Part shown: one piece after another, positions 1 to 10,608 of the stretch
How the letters are laid out: every line of letters starts with the position of its first letter
Position numbering within the stretch: the stretch's first letter is position 1
Made by a program: the position numbers and the translations under genes
The notes under the pieces: generated by a model
Databases searched by the model: none
What the model was told of the DNA's origin: nothing
Seen by the model: only the letters and a program-made list of their open reading frames with translations
DNA from: Cenococcum geophilum 1.58
Lineage: Eukaryota > Ascomycota > Dothideomycetes > Gloniales > Gloniaceae
DNA: 64,000 bases
Reading direction: 5' to 3'
Assembly (NCBI GenBank): GCA_001692895.1
Contig: KV748255.1
Coordinates: 372,001-436,000 of the forward strand

Positions 1-222
1 CGTAGGCGGGAGATCTTCGACATCTCTTTCCGCTTCCTTCTCAAGGTCTACATCTGCAGTAGTTTCGTCGTCGCCGCGACGGCGGGTGCGAACTCGTTCA
101 GGCGACTGAACTGCTCCATCCAGGTCTTTCAGATTGTCGCTCTTCTCGAAGCTGCTCATCGACGAATCGTCAGCCTCATACTCAGAATGCTGTCGTTCGT
201 CTGAGGTAGTCCCTGGGCTCAT
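1..222 (-). CDS. 5' end of an unidentified gene running off the left edge
   Basis: The minus strand reads open from an ATG at 222-220 to the window edge: 74 codons with no stop and no intron needed. The peptide begins MSPGTTSDERQHSEYEADD. It is rich in Ser, Asp, Glu and Arg, with a basic cluster (VRTRRRGDDE) near residue 50 and an acidic stretch after it, so it looks like a disordered, hydrophilic N-terminus. I see no signal peptide, membrane segment or recognisable domain. The first 74 residues are too little to name a family, so no function is proposed. Codon use and base composition match normal fungal coding sequence and there is no RIP decay. The start is the first ATG after non-coding sequence. 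The next gene on this strand is about 3 kb away, so its promoter should lie within 223-3198. Confidence 0.6.
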   Translation of the reverse strand, partial: MSPGTTSDERQHSEYEADDSSMSSFEKSDNLKDLDGAVQSPERVRTRRRGDDETTADVDLEKEAERDVEDLPPT

Positions 223-3198
223 GTTCGAATAGGAGAAACTTTGCGTGGTCCAAGGTCAGGTCGCTAAGCGTCTCAGTACTAAGGTGTAGTTGCAATAATG
301 GAAGGAAATAAATGTCAAACAGTCACAGCAAATTAGTTAGGGGGAAACCTCTAGCAGACTGATAGACTTGAATGTGTAATGCAAAGAGTAGCTGATGCGT
401 TCACAATCTGCTGGGCAGGTGATGGTTTTATTCTGGGAACTTATCATGACTACTTCGAAGCGCCATTTGCTAGCCACCAGCTGGAACATTGATTAAGCAG
501 CTCAGTTCACAAAATCATTGCGCAATTCTGCAGCTCCGAGGAGTCTCCGCCGTGAATAGTCAAGCAAGCACGTCCGTAACGTATGAGTGGGTTGGTGGAA
601 GTGTTGAATATTGATCCCTTGGCAAAGTGAAGTGTTTAGTAATCTGTGAAAGACTAATCGATAAATGCGCCATCCGAGGCCAACTGTATGGAATTAAACA
701 AAGGGCGCCATTCTGCGCGATGCCGAAGACCCAGATGCAGGGATTTGCTTGGTTCCCGGAGATCGGTAATCCGCTACCTGGATTTGATTGAGCGCTTGCG
801 TTGAACCAGGCTCTCCGATTGGCTAGCCCCTTATCGATAACCGTAGGAGGCGGGTAGTGATGTCATAGTGATGAGGGTAATGGAAGTTGAAGAAACAGCG
901 GAAGGCGGCCTTAGATGGTTTCTGCGCATGGATAATAATTCAAAATGGCAGTGTACTAGCTGGGCTGGGAGCAGTACTAATTTCTTACTGCGTACATCCA
1001 CATAACTTCTATTGGGATGGATCATAGTTGTAAATCGGAAAAAAAAGAACGTAGAGCTCCCTCGTTATTTCATACATCTGTTCTAAAGGTCTCGTGACGG
1101 AGGTATCCGATCAAATTCTCTTGTAGATCCATCAGCAGTGATTTGGACACTAGGATGAAGCAAACCAATCCAAGCGACTTCAAGAACGCGTTGAATGATC
1201 CCAAATACGGTCATTTCCAGATATCAGTAGCTGGTTTTCTGTCCGATAGTAATCGTATCTTGGATAAAACTGCTTGATTGGTGCTATATCCTGCTCTCTT
1301 CCGACTCCCCTACATTCTTGACGAAAGCGGCAAAGCCCAAATCGAGCATCGGTGCGGACAAGCTCCCAGCCTTGGAAAACCGGGTAACATTCGGCTCTGG
1401 AGATCAATTTGGTGTGGCGGGATCTTGGCCAATTACAAATCTTTCACTAATTGTTGCTAGCGTTGGGCCCGACACGCAAGAATCACCATGAGGGAGCTAG
1501 TATTGGTTGGTATTGATTTGGTCATATTGTTGAAGCTCCACATTCCCTCTTTTCTTTAGGACATCACTTGTGAGAGGGTTGGGATATCTGAGACAATGAC
1601 AGTCAGCCAGAACAGCACGAAAATCACTCCTTTCCTTCCTTTGCATTCTCCGATCGATCAGCCCTCTCTTTCTTATTTCATCGTGCTTCTTCGCTTAACC
1701 CACCGTCTTCTCTTCTTCTTCCAAACATTTACTGCGATGAGGTAGATAATCTGACTCGTCTCCAACTCCAAATCAGTGCTCAACTTTTAGTCCGCGACTT
1801 TCACGTAGCTCAAATTAGCACTCTCTGTGAATTAGATCTCCTTAGGCGATCTTGATAATTTCGAAGGGTCTAAGGCATTTGATGCCGTTGATTGAATGGA
1901 TTAATATTTTGCAGCTTTTGATACGATAAAGGGCTAACAGGCAGCGTTCAGCCGGCGACCACACCATCCGCTGACTGACTGCAGCCAATCAAGTCACTCG
2001 CTAGATGCTCGCTGGATATGTATATACACTGACTGTAGAGCTATTAGCGCGCTTACCCTAATGTAACGTGTCCCGCCTTCACGTCGCAAAACCGGCCAAA
2101 GGGACAGCAGTACTCGCGAATCTATCGCGACTGTGGCGGGATCCAATATATGTACTCTTACACCTAATTAGGTAATTGTATAGATCTAGTAGAGTTATAG
2201 AGTTAAATTATAGATTTTTGGTAGTACCTTTTATATATATAAATATAAATATTATCCAATCTTAGATTTACTCTACATCAGCAAAATGCTGTCCCCTATA
2301 GTGGCTCGAATTGCTAGCAGTTGACGCAATTGGCGCGCAGTTGAGGGCATTGACCAACTCGACTAATGTCGATCACTACACCATATCAAGCTTAGATTAC
2401 GGGTGCATTTGTGTATTTAACGAGGCTCCAGAGCCTCTCGCAAGAGACCAGAGTTCTCATCCTTAATCGTCCTATTCGATGGTTATAAGCCTGGGCCATC
2501 TACTGCGTTATCTTTAATTTAAAGTCGTAATTACCTTATCGTTAACCCGCATCATAGAGGCCTTAAATATGTCCTCTTAACAAGAAATACAAACAAGACT
2601 TCAAGGCTCCACGGGATTGGCCAATCTTTGCTACGATATGCCGAGGAGTGGGGGACTTGTCTTGGGCGTTTTGAAAAGTATGAAAAGATATATTCAATTC
2701 TTATAGCTATATCCATTGACCAGAATTTTTTTTTGAGGTTAGGAAACTAAGTCGCGAAGAGAGCATTTACTCACTATCAAAGAATTAGGAGCATGCTGTG
2801 TTTGTTCTACATGAAAATTCAGCTAAATCCTAACTGGACAGATACGGCATATCAGAAATTATATAATCTATTCGCTGCTCTCCTCGAGACCTGTCACAGC
2901 TGTAACACAACGCTCAGAATAGAAATATTGCAATTCATCATGAAATATAAATAGTAATACCGCCGTGGAAAAGAAGAAAGAAAAATAACTAGCCAAGTCA
3001 CAAACCGACAGCCCTTCACCCAAGTATATACAGCCGAAAAATGCCTCCCCTCTACCACCCTGATGCTTTGCAATGCATGCATGAACCGATTATGGAAAGA
3101 CTTATACAGCTATACAAATACAGATATCCACCCAGCCCGAATTTCAAAGCCAAAACTCCCAACGCCGAACCGAACCGAATGATGCGCTCAACTGCTCA
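223..3198. other. Intergenic region, with no supported gene
   Basis: No reading frame here looks coding; the frames of 60-75 codons have random composition. A pyrimidine-rich tract at about 1620-1730, typical of fungal promoters just upstream of transcription starts, is followed by ATG-AGG-TAG at 1737, so no protein begins there. About 2155-2290 is a short AT-rich, TA-rich patch resembling the mutated DNA in the right part of the window. About 2411-2500 resembles an LTR end plus primer-binding site (listed separately). The left part probably holds the promoter of the gene at 1-222. The right end holds the 3' end of the giant gene that stops at 3199. Confidence 0.5.
2405..2510 (+). mobile_element. 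Possible LTR-end relic related to the one at 15.4 kb
   Basis: The order of short words matches the sequence at about 15,378-15,475: GAGGCTC, then AGAGCC, then CAGAGTY, a short spacer, then GTTATAAGCCYGGG. At 15.4 kb these words fall in the end of an LTR-like sequence, its AATAAA, and the region after a TTACA terminus. I read this as a small, unmutated remnant of the same retroelement family. No boundary or target duplication is visible, so the extent is approximate. Confidence 0.25.
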
Positions 3199-6100
3199 TT
3201 ACGCAACGATCTTCTTCAACCCAGTCAAAAAACCCTTTATCCCACTGTCGTCTTTCCTACTCCTAGCTCTCTCCGATTCGCGGCGGGATGTGCGCGGTCG
3301 TTCTTCAATTCGACTAGATCTCGGCCGATCGCTCTCTGTTCGTCCAGTTCGCGGCCTCTCGGCACCTGAAATCCTCCTGCTCGACCGCTTCACTTGCCGT
3401 TCTACAGAAGACGTAGACTCCACTGCAACACCGGAACCTGGTAGCGGCTCTGCATCCACGCTTCTTGACGCTTCTCCGACCGCTTCTCCTTCCACAGCAG
3501 CTCCGTCTAGGGCGCTGGACATATCTGGTTCTTTTTTGGCGGCAGCACGCGCCGCTCGACGCTCTTCTTTCCTTGCTCTATACTCTGCCTCTTCCTCGGG
3601 GGTCTCGAAACGACGATGATGGTGCGAGTGTCGGCGATGACCATGTGGCCTCTCCTTCTTTTCACCATGGCTATCTCCAGAGCTCTGCATGCTGCTTGTT
3701 GGCCGCGCTTTCTCTTTTGCGAGTCCTCGGACAGAGGGATGAGAGTCACTTGGGTCTGATTTAACCCTTGAAGAGGCAGTGGATGGCTTGATAGTGGGGA
3801 CTAAAGAGTCGGTTTTTGATCGTCCGAATAGTAATCCGCCAAAGAGAGACGTTCTTTTCGCTTTCTGTGAGGGTGAAGAGTCCCGAGTGCGTTCGCCGAG
3901 ACCAGTGTGTCTGCGGCCTGACGCTCGAAGAGAAATAGGGGATTGGGGTACCAAGTCGGCTTCATCTTCTGCAGCGCGACGTGCTGCGTCTCTCGTCCTT
4001 GGGCGGTCTACGTCCTTTTCTTTCGATTTCCCCTTTAGATCAGACGGTTCTGCTGCTCTCTCTTTCTCGAGCTTCCTCTCCATGTGCTCTAGTTTCTTTC
4101 GCTCATGGCGTCGCCTTCGGCGCTCTGCTTCTTCTGCAATGCGAGCATTCTCTTCTTGTTCCTGCATAAGAGCTTCTGATCTCTTAGCTTCTTTTCTTGC
4201 TTCATGTCTTGCCTTTTTCTCCGCGGCCTCCTTCCTTAATTTCTCCTCTACCTCTTTTCTAATCCTCTCTTCATCTAACTTCTTCTGTTTCTCTTCCTCT
4301 GCACGCCTAGCAGCCTTCCTCTCCTCATGTTTCCGTCTTCTCTCCTCCTCAACCTTACGTTTCTCCTCCTCTTCATGCCTACGCTTATCTTCCTCTTCTT
4401 TCTTTATGCGTCTCGCTTCCTCGGCTTTGCGCGCTTCGTAACGCTTGCGACGTGCAACTTCGTCTTCCCCCGCTCGAAGGGCACGACGCTTAGCCTCTTT
4501 GTCTGGAGCTCTCTCCCGACGTCTATTTCCTGACCTATCATTCTCCACCTCTCTTTTGCTTTCTTTAATGACTTCTCGAGCCTTGTCCTTCGCCTTGCTG
4601 GAATCCTTGCTAGTCACGCTGTCTTTCCTCTTACCCTTTGCAGGATTACCTACCGCTTTCGCTGCTGCTACTAGTGAAACGGCTGCTGCGGCGCTTTCAT
4701 TAACGTCACTGTTGCGCCTCTTTTGCGGTCGAACCCAACTTTTGGAGTTACGTCGCGCACGCTTGGGTGGAGATGTTGGGGAAGCAGGCTCGTCGACAAT
4801 AGCGGATTCATTGGGCGGAGTTTTAGGGGTTTCTTGTGGGGCTTCTTCTGCTCTCGCAGCAGCTGGTTCTTCTACTGTTGGCTCAACTGGCTCTAACTCT
4901 ACGGCGATTGGCTCTTCAGCTGGTTCGGCGGCTGGTTCCTCTGCGGTTGGCTCTTCGGCGGCTGGTTCTGCAGCTGGTTCGTCTGCAGCTGGTTCGTCTG
5001 CAGCTGGTTCGTCTGCAGCTGGTTCCTCTACAGCTGGTTCCTCTACAGGAGCCTCCTCAGCAGCTGGTTCTGGAACTGGTTCCTCTGCGGCTGGCTCTTC
5101 AGCGGCTGGTTCCTCTGCAGTTGACTCTTCAGCAGCTGGTTCCTCGGCAGCTGGTTCCTCTGCAGGAGCCTCCTCGGCAGCTGGTTCTGCAACTGGCTCT
5201 TCTGCCGCTGGCTCTTCCGCTGCTGGCTCTTCCGTTGCTGGCTCTTCCGCTACTGGCTCTTCCGCTGCTGGATCTTCCGCTACTGGCTCTTCCGCTGCTG
5301 GCCCTTCCGCTGCTGGATCTTCCGCTGCTGGCTCTTCCGCTGCTGGATCTTCCGCTGCTGGCTCTTCCGCCGCTGGTTCCTCTGCAGCTGGCTCTTCAGC
5401 AGCTGGTTCCTCAGCAGTTGGTTCCTCAGCAGCTGGTTCCTCAGCAGTTGGTTCCTCAGCAGTTGGTTCCTCAGCAGCTGGTTCCTCAGCGGCTGGTTCT
5501 GGGACTGGCTCTTCTGCCGCTGGCTCTTCCGCTGCTGGTTCTTCCGCTGCTGGCTCCTCCACTGTTGGCTCTTCTGCCGCTGGCTCTTCCGCCGCTGGTT
5601 CCTCTGCAGCTAGCTCTTCAGCAGCTGGTTCCTCAGCAGCTGGCTCTTCAGCAGCTGGTTCCTCTGCAGCTGGCTCTTCAGCAGCTGGTTCCTCTGCGGC
5701 TGGCTCTTCAGCAGCTGGTTCCTCAGCAGCTGGTTCTGGAACTGGCTCTTCTGTCGCTGGCTCTTCCACTGCTGGCTCTTCCACTGCTGGCTCTTCCACT
5801 GATTCTTCTGCCGCTGGCTCTTCAGCAGGTGGCTCTTCAACAGGGGCTGCTTCGGCGGCGGCTTCTTCTGTTGGTTCTTCTGGGGGGAGATTCTCTGCTG
5901 GAGCGTCTTCTGCTGGAGCTTCTCCTGGAGCATCTCCCGAGGGTGGTTCGTCCGCGGGGGTCTCTTCGGTAGGCGGCTCTTCTGCTGGGGGTTCATCTGC
6001 GGGTGGCTCTTCTGCGGGTGTGTCCTCAGCAGGCGATTCCTCAGCTGCTGGTTCCTCCGCTGGTGTTTCTTCCGGAGCTGCTTCTTCCACGGGAGCTTCC

Positions 6101-9100
6101 TCAGCTTCCTCCGTAGCAGCTTCTTTCGAGGTGTCTTCTGCAGTGGTTTCTTCTACAGCAGGCTCTTCTGCAACTGGTTCCTCTGCAGCTGGCTCCTCTG
6201 CGGCTGGCTCTTCTGCGGCCAGTTCTTCTGCGGCCGACTCCTCTGCGGCCGGTTCTTCTGCGGCCAGCTCTTCTGCGGCCGGCTCTTCTTCAGCTGGTTC
6301 CTCTGCAGCCGGCTTTTCAGCGACATCCTCTGCTTCAGCTGCCTCTACTTCAGCAGGGCTAGGAGTGGGATCTTCCGCCAATGCTTCACCCTCTACCGCT
6401 GGGGATTCTTCTTCTGCTGCGGGTTCTTCTGTAGGGGTAGACTCAGCTAGGATTTCTTCTACAGCAGGTTCTTCGTCGTTAGTCTTGTCAACATCCTGAG
6501 ATTCTGCAGCTTCAGGAACTGGCTCTGGTTCAGCCGAGGAAGGTTCTTCCTCAGGCCCTGGTTTAGGTTCTCCGGCTGCCTCTCCCGCTGAGGCTTCTTT
6601 AGCAGGTGTCTCTTCAGTAGAAGTCTCCTCGGCAGGAGCCTCTTCCTCTGGAGTCTCCTTGTCTAGAGCCTCCTCCGCACCACCTTCTTCCACAGCACCT
6701 TCTTCAGCAGGAGCTTCCTCTGGAGCAGCTGGCTCCTCTGGCTGAGCCTCTCTTTCTGCAGCCTTATCGGCGGCAGGTTCAGTAGCCGTCTCGGCCCTTT
6801 TAGGCTTAGGGGGAGCTTCTTCTTGATCTGCGGTATCCTCGGCCTCAGCCGCAGGTTCAGGCTCGGCCTCACCCGTTGTCTCCTCTTCTCCTTTAGGTTT
6901 GGCTGCTTCCTCTGGCAGGACTTCTTCCGTGTTTCCTTCAGTAGCGGGAGCTTCATCGGATGGAGCTTCGTTGGTAACAGGCTCAGGATTAGGTTCAGTT
7001 GGAGACTCTTCTGAAGCAGTCTCTCCTTCCGCAGCCTCTTCTTCCGCAGCTGTGAGCTCCTCCACAGGTGCCACGGCCTCTTCTTCAACGCTCTCTTCCG
7101 CAGGCTCATCTTTTCCGGCCGGTTGTTCTTTAAAGGTCGCCTCTTCGTCCTCGGCCTCTGGTTCCTCTGCGGGTTCCTCTGAGGGTTCTTCCGCGGTCGC
7201 GGGTTCTTCAACAAATGCAAGCTCTTCGAATGCCGGCTCCTCTGATTCTGGCTTCTCTACTACAGGTTCTTCAGACGTAGGCTCTTCAGATGACGGCTCT
7301 TCGGGACAACCCTCTTCTGGAGCAGCCTCTTTTGGAGCAGCCTGTTCCGGAGCATTTCCTTCAGCTGCAGGCTCTTCGGTGGTAGGTTCTTCAGTGGCAG
7401 CGGGTTCCTCAGCAAGGTATTTTTCTTCGGTAGTCGCGGGCGCTTCTGCGGCAGGTTCAGCTTCTAGTTCGTCTTCTTCTGCCTCGTCCTTTGATCCGGG
7501 AGCTGCCTCCTCGGGAGCTGCCTCCTTAGGAGTTGTGTCCTTTGGACTTGTATTCTCAGGACTTGTCTCCTCAGAACTTGTCTCCTCAGGAGTTGTGTCC
7601 TCGGTGGCAGTCTCTTCCTCCGTCGCGGGTGCATCTCCGGAAGTCTCTTCATTCCCGGTAGATGTCTCTTCTGACGATTCTCCTACCACCACAGCTCCAG
7701 CTTCTCCGGCAGCACCGGCGTCGGCACTGTCCGGATTTTCCTTGTTGGCGAGCTCCTCCTCAGATGCAGGAACGGTCTTAGAGGCAGGTGGGACCTCCTT
7801 CTCCTCCCTATTACCCTCAGGAACGTCATGCCCATCGTCAGGCTTAGCAGGGTTCTCGGCTTCTTTAGAAGATGCTTCAGCGTTTCGGTCAGAGTCAGTG
7901 GGTTGGGTTCCACTAACTTCGGGTTCTATTGGATCAAGCAATATTTGCTCGTCAGTTTGCTTCAAAGCCGGACTAACCGGGGCCTCGTTTTCTTCTGCAG
8001 GGGTTTCCTTCATCACTGGATCTTTCGCCGGTTCTTCAGGGGTGGGCTCCTCAGCTGGTGCTTCCAGAGCGGCAGCTTTATCCTCGTTAGGTTCTCCTTC
8101 GCCATCTCCATCGGCTTGCTCGGGTTCGGGTTCAGGTTCTAGGGGTTTGGTTAGAGGTTCAGGCTCTGCTGCTGGCTTTTCTGCTGTGGATGTTTCTTCT
8201 GATTCGCCTTCTGGTTCAGGTATTTCCTCACTAAGAGGTTCTTCAGTTACAATTTTCCCCTCACCAGACTGTTCTTCCGCTGCCGGCTCCGGGTCGGTTG
8301 TGTCTGCGCTTGCAGGCTCAACTTCTGCCGGTGCATCCGATGTTTCCTCAGCAGCCACTCCCTCTGCGGTAGCTTCCTTAGGAGCCGCTTCCGCTGGGGC
8401 CGCTTCCTCTGGGGTCACTTCCTTTGTCGCTGCCTCTTCTCGTGGTGTTTCTTCCTCAGCTTCATCCGCGGGCTCTTCTGGATTATCATCGCCATCTCCT
8501 GCATTAGCGGAAGGTTCTGGTGCATCTTTAGTTACAGGAGGCGCATCTTCAGGTACTGGTGTCTCTTCTGCGACTTCTTCTGCAGGTTCTGTGGTCTCAG
8601 TGGGCGCTTTAGGCTCTGGCTCTGCAAGCTCGGCACCTGTGCTTGCTTCCTCGGGCGCCGCAGACTCCTCTGGTACGGCTTCTAGAGCGGATTCAACGGC
8701 AGGCTCATTTGCAGGTTTAGCTTTGGTTTCGACAGCAGGATCTGCGGGAGGTTCTTCAGCAGATTCGGCGACAGGCTCGGAGGCTTCGGTAGGCGTTTCT
8801 GGTGGAGCCGCAGGGGCTGGCTCTTCTAGGACCGCTTCAGTAGGTTTGGCAGGCTCCTCCCCAGCTTTGGACTCANCATGCTCTTCCGTAGCAGGCTCTT
8901 CCGTAGCAGGCCCTTCTGAAGTAGGTTCTTCCGGAGCAGGCTCTGAGGGAGCAGGCTCTGAGGTCTCTTCTGCTACAGCTTGGTCATCCCCTGAAGTAGT
9001 CTCAGGCCCAGGATCATTCTCCTGTACCTCATCCGCCTTTTCTTTGCCTTTAGCATCCCTCTTGCCCCTTTTCTTTGAGTCCTTTCTACTTGACTTTTTG

Positions 9101-10608
9101 TCCTTCGCAGATGTTTCCTTTTTGTGCTTCGCAGATGCTTCTTTTTTGTCCTTTGTAGGTGCTTCTTTTTTGTCCTTTGTAGGTGCTTCTTCTTTGTCCT
9201 TCGTGGGTGCTTCTTTTTCTTTTCCCTTTTCTTTTTCCAGCTTTTTGGTGTTTTTTGGAATCGCGGTTGGTCGTACAAATCGATTGTTTCCCTTTTGGGG
9301 GTTCCCTTTAACCCTTTTGTTTTTACCCGTAAGATTGCTAGGTTTTGGATCTTTCATGTCCGAAGGGAAGTGAACAGCCTTCGGCCCATGGGTCGTTTCA
9401 GCAGCCGGTTCGTCGCCTGCTTCAGGTACTGGCGCATCTTCGGTCTGGGCGAGTTCTTCTGCAGATGTTGGGTCTGCAGGGGAAGTATCTTCAGCAGCAG
9501 CAGATGCTGCTGCTTCTTCTGGCGGCGCTTCTTCTAGAGGCGCTTCATTTGAAAGTGTATCTTCTGTTGAAGGTGTATCTTCTGCTAAAGGCGCGTCTTC
9601 TAATGGTGTCCCTTCAGACGTTGTCCCTTCAGCAGGTGTTTCCCCTGAAACTGTCTCCTCCAGGGCAGGCGATTCTTCAGGGGTAGGTGTCGGGCCTTCA
9701 GGAGCAGGAGGCTCTTGTGCAGGCTCAGCTATAGTTTCTCCGGAAGTAACCGGTGCCTCCTCGGGTACCTCAGGGGCTTCAGCAGGGGCTTTTTCAGCTA
9801 TCTCGGGCTCTTCGGTTGAGGCCGGCTCTTCCGGGGAAGCGGCTCCCTCCTCAGGAGCAGGTGGCGCGTTATCAACAGGAGCAGGTTCGCTAGGAGAATT
9901 TTCGCTCCTTGCTTCAGTTTCCGCTGCTGGCTCAGGAGATGTTTCGCCCGCATCCCCTTCTTTCGACGTTTCTTCTATTGCGAGTGGCTCCTCGGAGGGT
10001 TCCTCACCCGGCTCTTCAGGCGCAGGAGCGGCTTCTTCACCAGGCCGTTCGGGATTCTCGGCGCTCGTCTCTTCAGCAGAAGGTTCATCCGGGGTTGCTT
10101 CATCTTCTGCAGGCGGTGAATCCGATGTGGCTTCATCGCTTCCGGCGTCAATCGTTACTCCTCCTTGGTCTCCCTCAGTACCAGCGACTGGAACCTCAGG
10201 CTCTATAGGTGGGAGGCCAAACTCATCCATTCCCTTACCGCCACCACTATCACCAGGTGGTTCATCTGAAACAGGCGGAAATTCTGTGGGTTCGGCAGGA
10301 GCTGAAGGCGGTTCCGGTGCCTCGAGAATTTCTCCGGAGTCTCTTGGTTCTAACGAGTGGTCAATTGATTGCCTCAAACAAGTCAATGGCTTGCTAAACT
10401 CACTTTCATCTTCGTCTTCCTCATCTTCGCTGGAATCGGATAGTTGAATGATACCGGGATGAGTAAATACCGCGGGAGGAGGTATGATTAGGCGCCTGTA
10501 GATAAGCTTAGGAGGGGGGCTGCCGGGTTGGTATGGCTTAGTGAGTGTCAGTGTACTGGCTTTTGGGTCCTTCCATGGCGAAATCGAAACTTGAGAATAC
10601 CGAGCCAT
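3199..10608 (-). CDS. Giant Glu/Pro/Ala-repeat low-complexity protein, 2,469 aa
   Basis: One uninterrupted minus-strand frame runs from ATG 10608-10606 (context AAAAATGGC, a good fungal start) to TAA at 3199. Residues 1-65 are ordinary, followed by an acidic cluster ([13 protein letters not shown]). Residues about 90-1990 are almost all Glu, Pro, Ala, Ser and Thr, broken by a Lys-rich island at about 450-530 with [12 protein letters not shown] decamers. Residues about 1425-1910 are near-perfect EEPAA pentads. Residues about 2020-2185 are a highly charged Arg/Glu/Lys coiled-coil-like stretch ([20 protein letters not shown]). Later come [15 protein letters not shown] near 2250, a His-rich patch, and Arg/Ser-rich repeats ending [14 protein letters not shown]. 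No enzyme domain or membrane segment is seen. By composition it resembles large fungal proteins labelled involucrin-repeat, a group that includes Woronin-body tethers, but I see no diagnostic homology. One N at 8876 leaves one residue unknown. Despite its internal repeats it shows no RIP decay. Confidence 0.8.
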   Translation of the reverse strand: MARYSQVSISPWKDPKASTLTLTKPYQPGSPPPKLIYRRLIIPPPAVFTHPGIIQLSDSSEDEEDEDESEFSKPLTCLRQSIDHSLEPRDSGEILEAPEPPSAPAEPTEFPPVSDEPPGDSGGGKGMDEFGLPPIEPEVPVAGTEGDQGGVTIDAGSDEATSDSPPAEDEATPDEPSAEETSAENPERPGEEAAPAPEEPGEEPSEEPLAIEETSKEGDAGETSPEPAAETEARSENSPSEPAPVDNAPPAPEEGAASPEEPASTEEPEIAEKAPAEAPEVPEEAPVTSGETIAEPAQEPPAPEGPTPTPEESPALEETVSGETPAEGTTSEGTPLEDAPLAEDTPSTEDTLSNEAPLEEAPPEEAAASAAAEDTSPADPTSAEELAQTEDAPVPEAGDEPAAETTHGPKAVHFPSDMKDPKPSNLTGKNKRVKGNPQKGNNRFVRPTAIPKNTKKLEKEKGKEKEAPTKDKEEAPTKDKKEAPTKDKKEASAKHKKETSAKDKKSSRKDSKKRGKRDAKGKEKADEVQENDPGPETTSGDDQAVAEETSEPAPSEPAPEEPTSEGPATEEPATEEHXESKAGEEPAKPTEAVLEEPAPAAPPETPTEASEPVAESAEEPPADPAVETKAKPANEPAVESALEAVPEESAAPEEASTGAELAEPEPKAPTETTEPAEEVAEETPVPEDAPPVTKDAPEPSANAGDGDDNPEEPADEAEEETPREEAATKEVTPEEAAPAEAAPKEATAEGVAAEETSDAPAEVEPASADTTDPEPAAEEQSGEGKIVTEEPLSEEIPEPEGESEETSTAEKPAAEPEPLTKPLEPEPEPEQADGDGEGEPNEDKAAALEAPAEEPTPEEPAKDPVMKETPAEENEAPVSPALKQTDEQILLDPIEPEVSGTQPTDSDRNAEASSKEAENPAKPDDGHDVPEGNREEKEVPPASKTVPASEEELANKENPDSADAGAAGEAGAVVVGESSEETSTGNEETSGDAPATEEETATEDTTPEETSSEETSPENTSPKDTTPKEAAPEEAAPGSKDEAEEDELEAEPAAEAPATTEEKYLAEEPAATEEPTTEEPAAEGNAPEQAAPKEAAPEEGCPEEPSSEEPTSEEPVVEKPESEEPAFEELAFVEEPATAEEPSEEPAEEPEAEDEEATFKEQPAGKDEPAEESVEEEAVAPVEELTAAEEEAAEGETASEESPTEPNPEPVTNEAPSDEAPATEGNTEEVLPEEAAKPKGEEETTGEAEPEPAAEAEDTADQEEAPPKPKRAETATEPAADKAAEREAQPEEPAAPEEAPAEEGAVEEGGAEEALDKETPEEEAPAEETSTEETPAKEASAGEAAGEPKPGPEEEPSSAEPEPVPEAAESQDVDKTNDEEPAVEEILAESTPTEEPAAEEESPAVEGEALAEDPTPSPAEVEAAEAEDVAEKPAAEEPAEEEPAAEELAAEEPAAEESAAEELAAEEPAAEEPAAEEPVAEEPAVEETTAEDTSKEAATEEAEEAPVEEAAPEETPAEEPAAEESPAEDTPAEEPPADEPPAEEPPTEETPADEPPSGDAPGEAPAEDAPAENLPPEEPTEEAAAEAAPVEEPPAEEPAAEESVEEPAVEEPAVEEPATEEPVPEPAAEEPAAEEPAAEEPAAEEPAAEEPAAEEPAAEEPAAEELAAEEPAAEEPAAEEPTVEEPAAEEPAAEEPAAEEPVPEPAAEEPAAEEPTAEEPTAEEPAAEEPTAEEPAAEEPAAEEPAAEEPAAEDPAAEEPAAEDPAAEGPAAEEPVAEDPAAEEPVAEEPATEEPAAEEPAAEEPVAEPAAEEAPAEEPAAEEPAAEESTAEEPAAEEPAAEEPVPEPAAEEAPVEEPAVEEPAADEPAADEPAADEPAAEPAAEEPTAEEPAAEPAEEPIAVELEPVEPTVEEPAAARAEEAPQETPKTPPNESAIVDEPASPTSPPKRARRNSKSWVRPQKRRNSDVNESAAAAVSLVAAAKAVGNPAKGKRKDSVTSKDSSKAKDKAREVIKESKREVENDRSGNRRRERAPDKEAKRRALRAGEDEVARRKRYEARKAEEARRIKKEEEDKRRHEEEEKRKVEEERRRKHEERKAARRAEEEKQKKLDEERIRKEVEEKLRKEAAEKKARHEARKEAKRSEALMQEQEENARIAEEAERRRRRHERKKLEHMERKLEKERAAEPSDLKGKSKEKDVDRPRTRDAARRAAEDEADLVPQSPISLRASGRRHTGLGERTRDSSPSQKAKRTSLFGGLLFGRSKTDSLVPTIKPSTASSRVKSDPSDSHPSVRGLAKEKARPTSSMQSSGDSHGEKKERPHGHRRHSHHHRRFETPEEEAEYRARKEERRAARAAAKKEPDMSSALDGAAVEGEAVGEASRSVDAEPLPGSGVAVESTSSVERQVKRSSRRISGAERPRTGRTESDRPRSSRIEERPRTSRRESERARSRKDDSGIKGFLTGLKKIVA
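4880..6330 (-). repeat. In-frame 15-bp tandem repeat encoding EEPAA
   Basis: Within the giant gene, 15-bp units encode EEPAA, with variants [10 protein letters not shown] and EESAA and occasional breaks of the VPEP or EAPAEE type. The unit length keeps the frame, so gain or loss of copies does not disrupt the protein. Third positions vary among units, showing old copies alongside recently homogenised blocks (for example around 5200-5400 and 5390-5760). The antisense strand reads AGSSA-type repeats and is open for long stretches only because of this composition. Confidence 0.85.

Noticed and set aside
831..1460. Short frames of 60-75 codons on both strands
   Set aside because: Random composition, overlapping one another, no introns or conserved motifs that would join them.
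4445..9373. Plus-strand open frames of 684 and 824 codons (Ala/Gly/Ser-rich) opposite the giant gene
   Set aside because: They are the complement of the Glu/Pro/Ala repeat. GCT, GCA and TCT-rich antisense codons rarely make stops, the frames begin without promoter signals, and the minus frame covers the whole region without a break.
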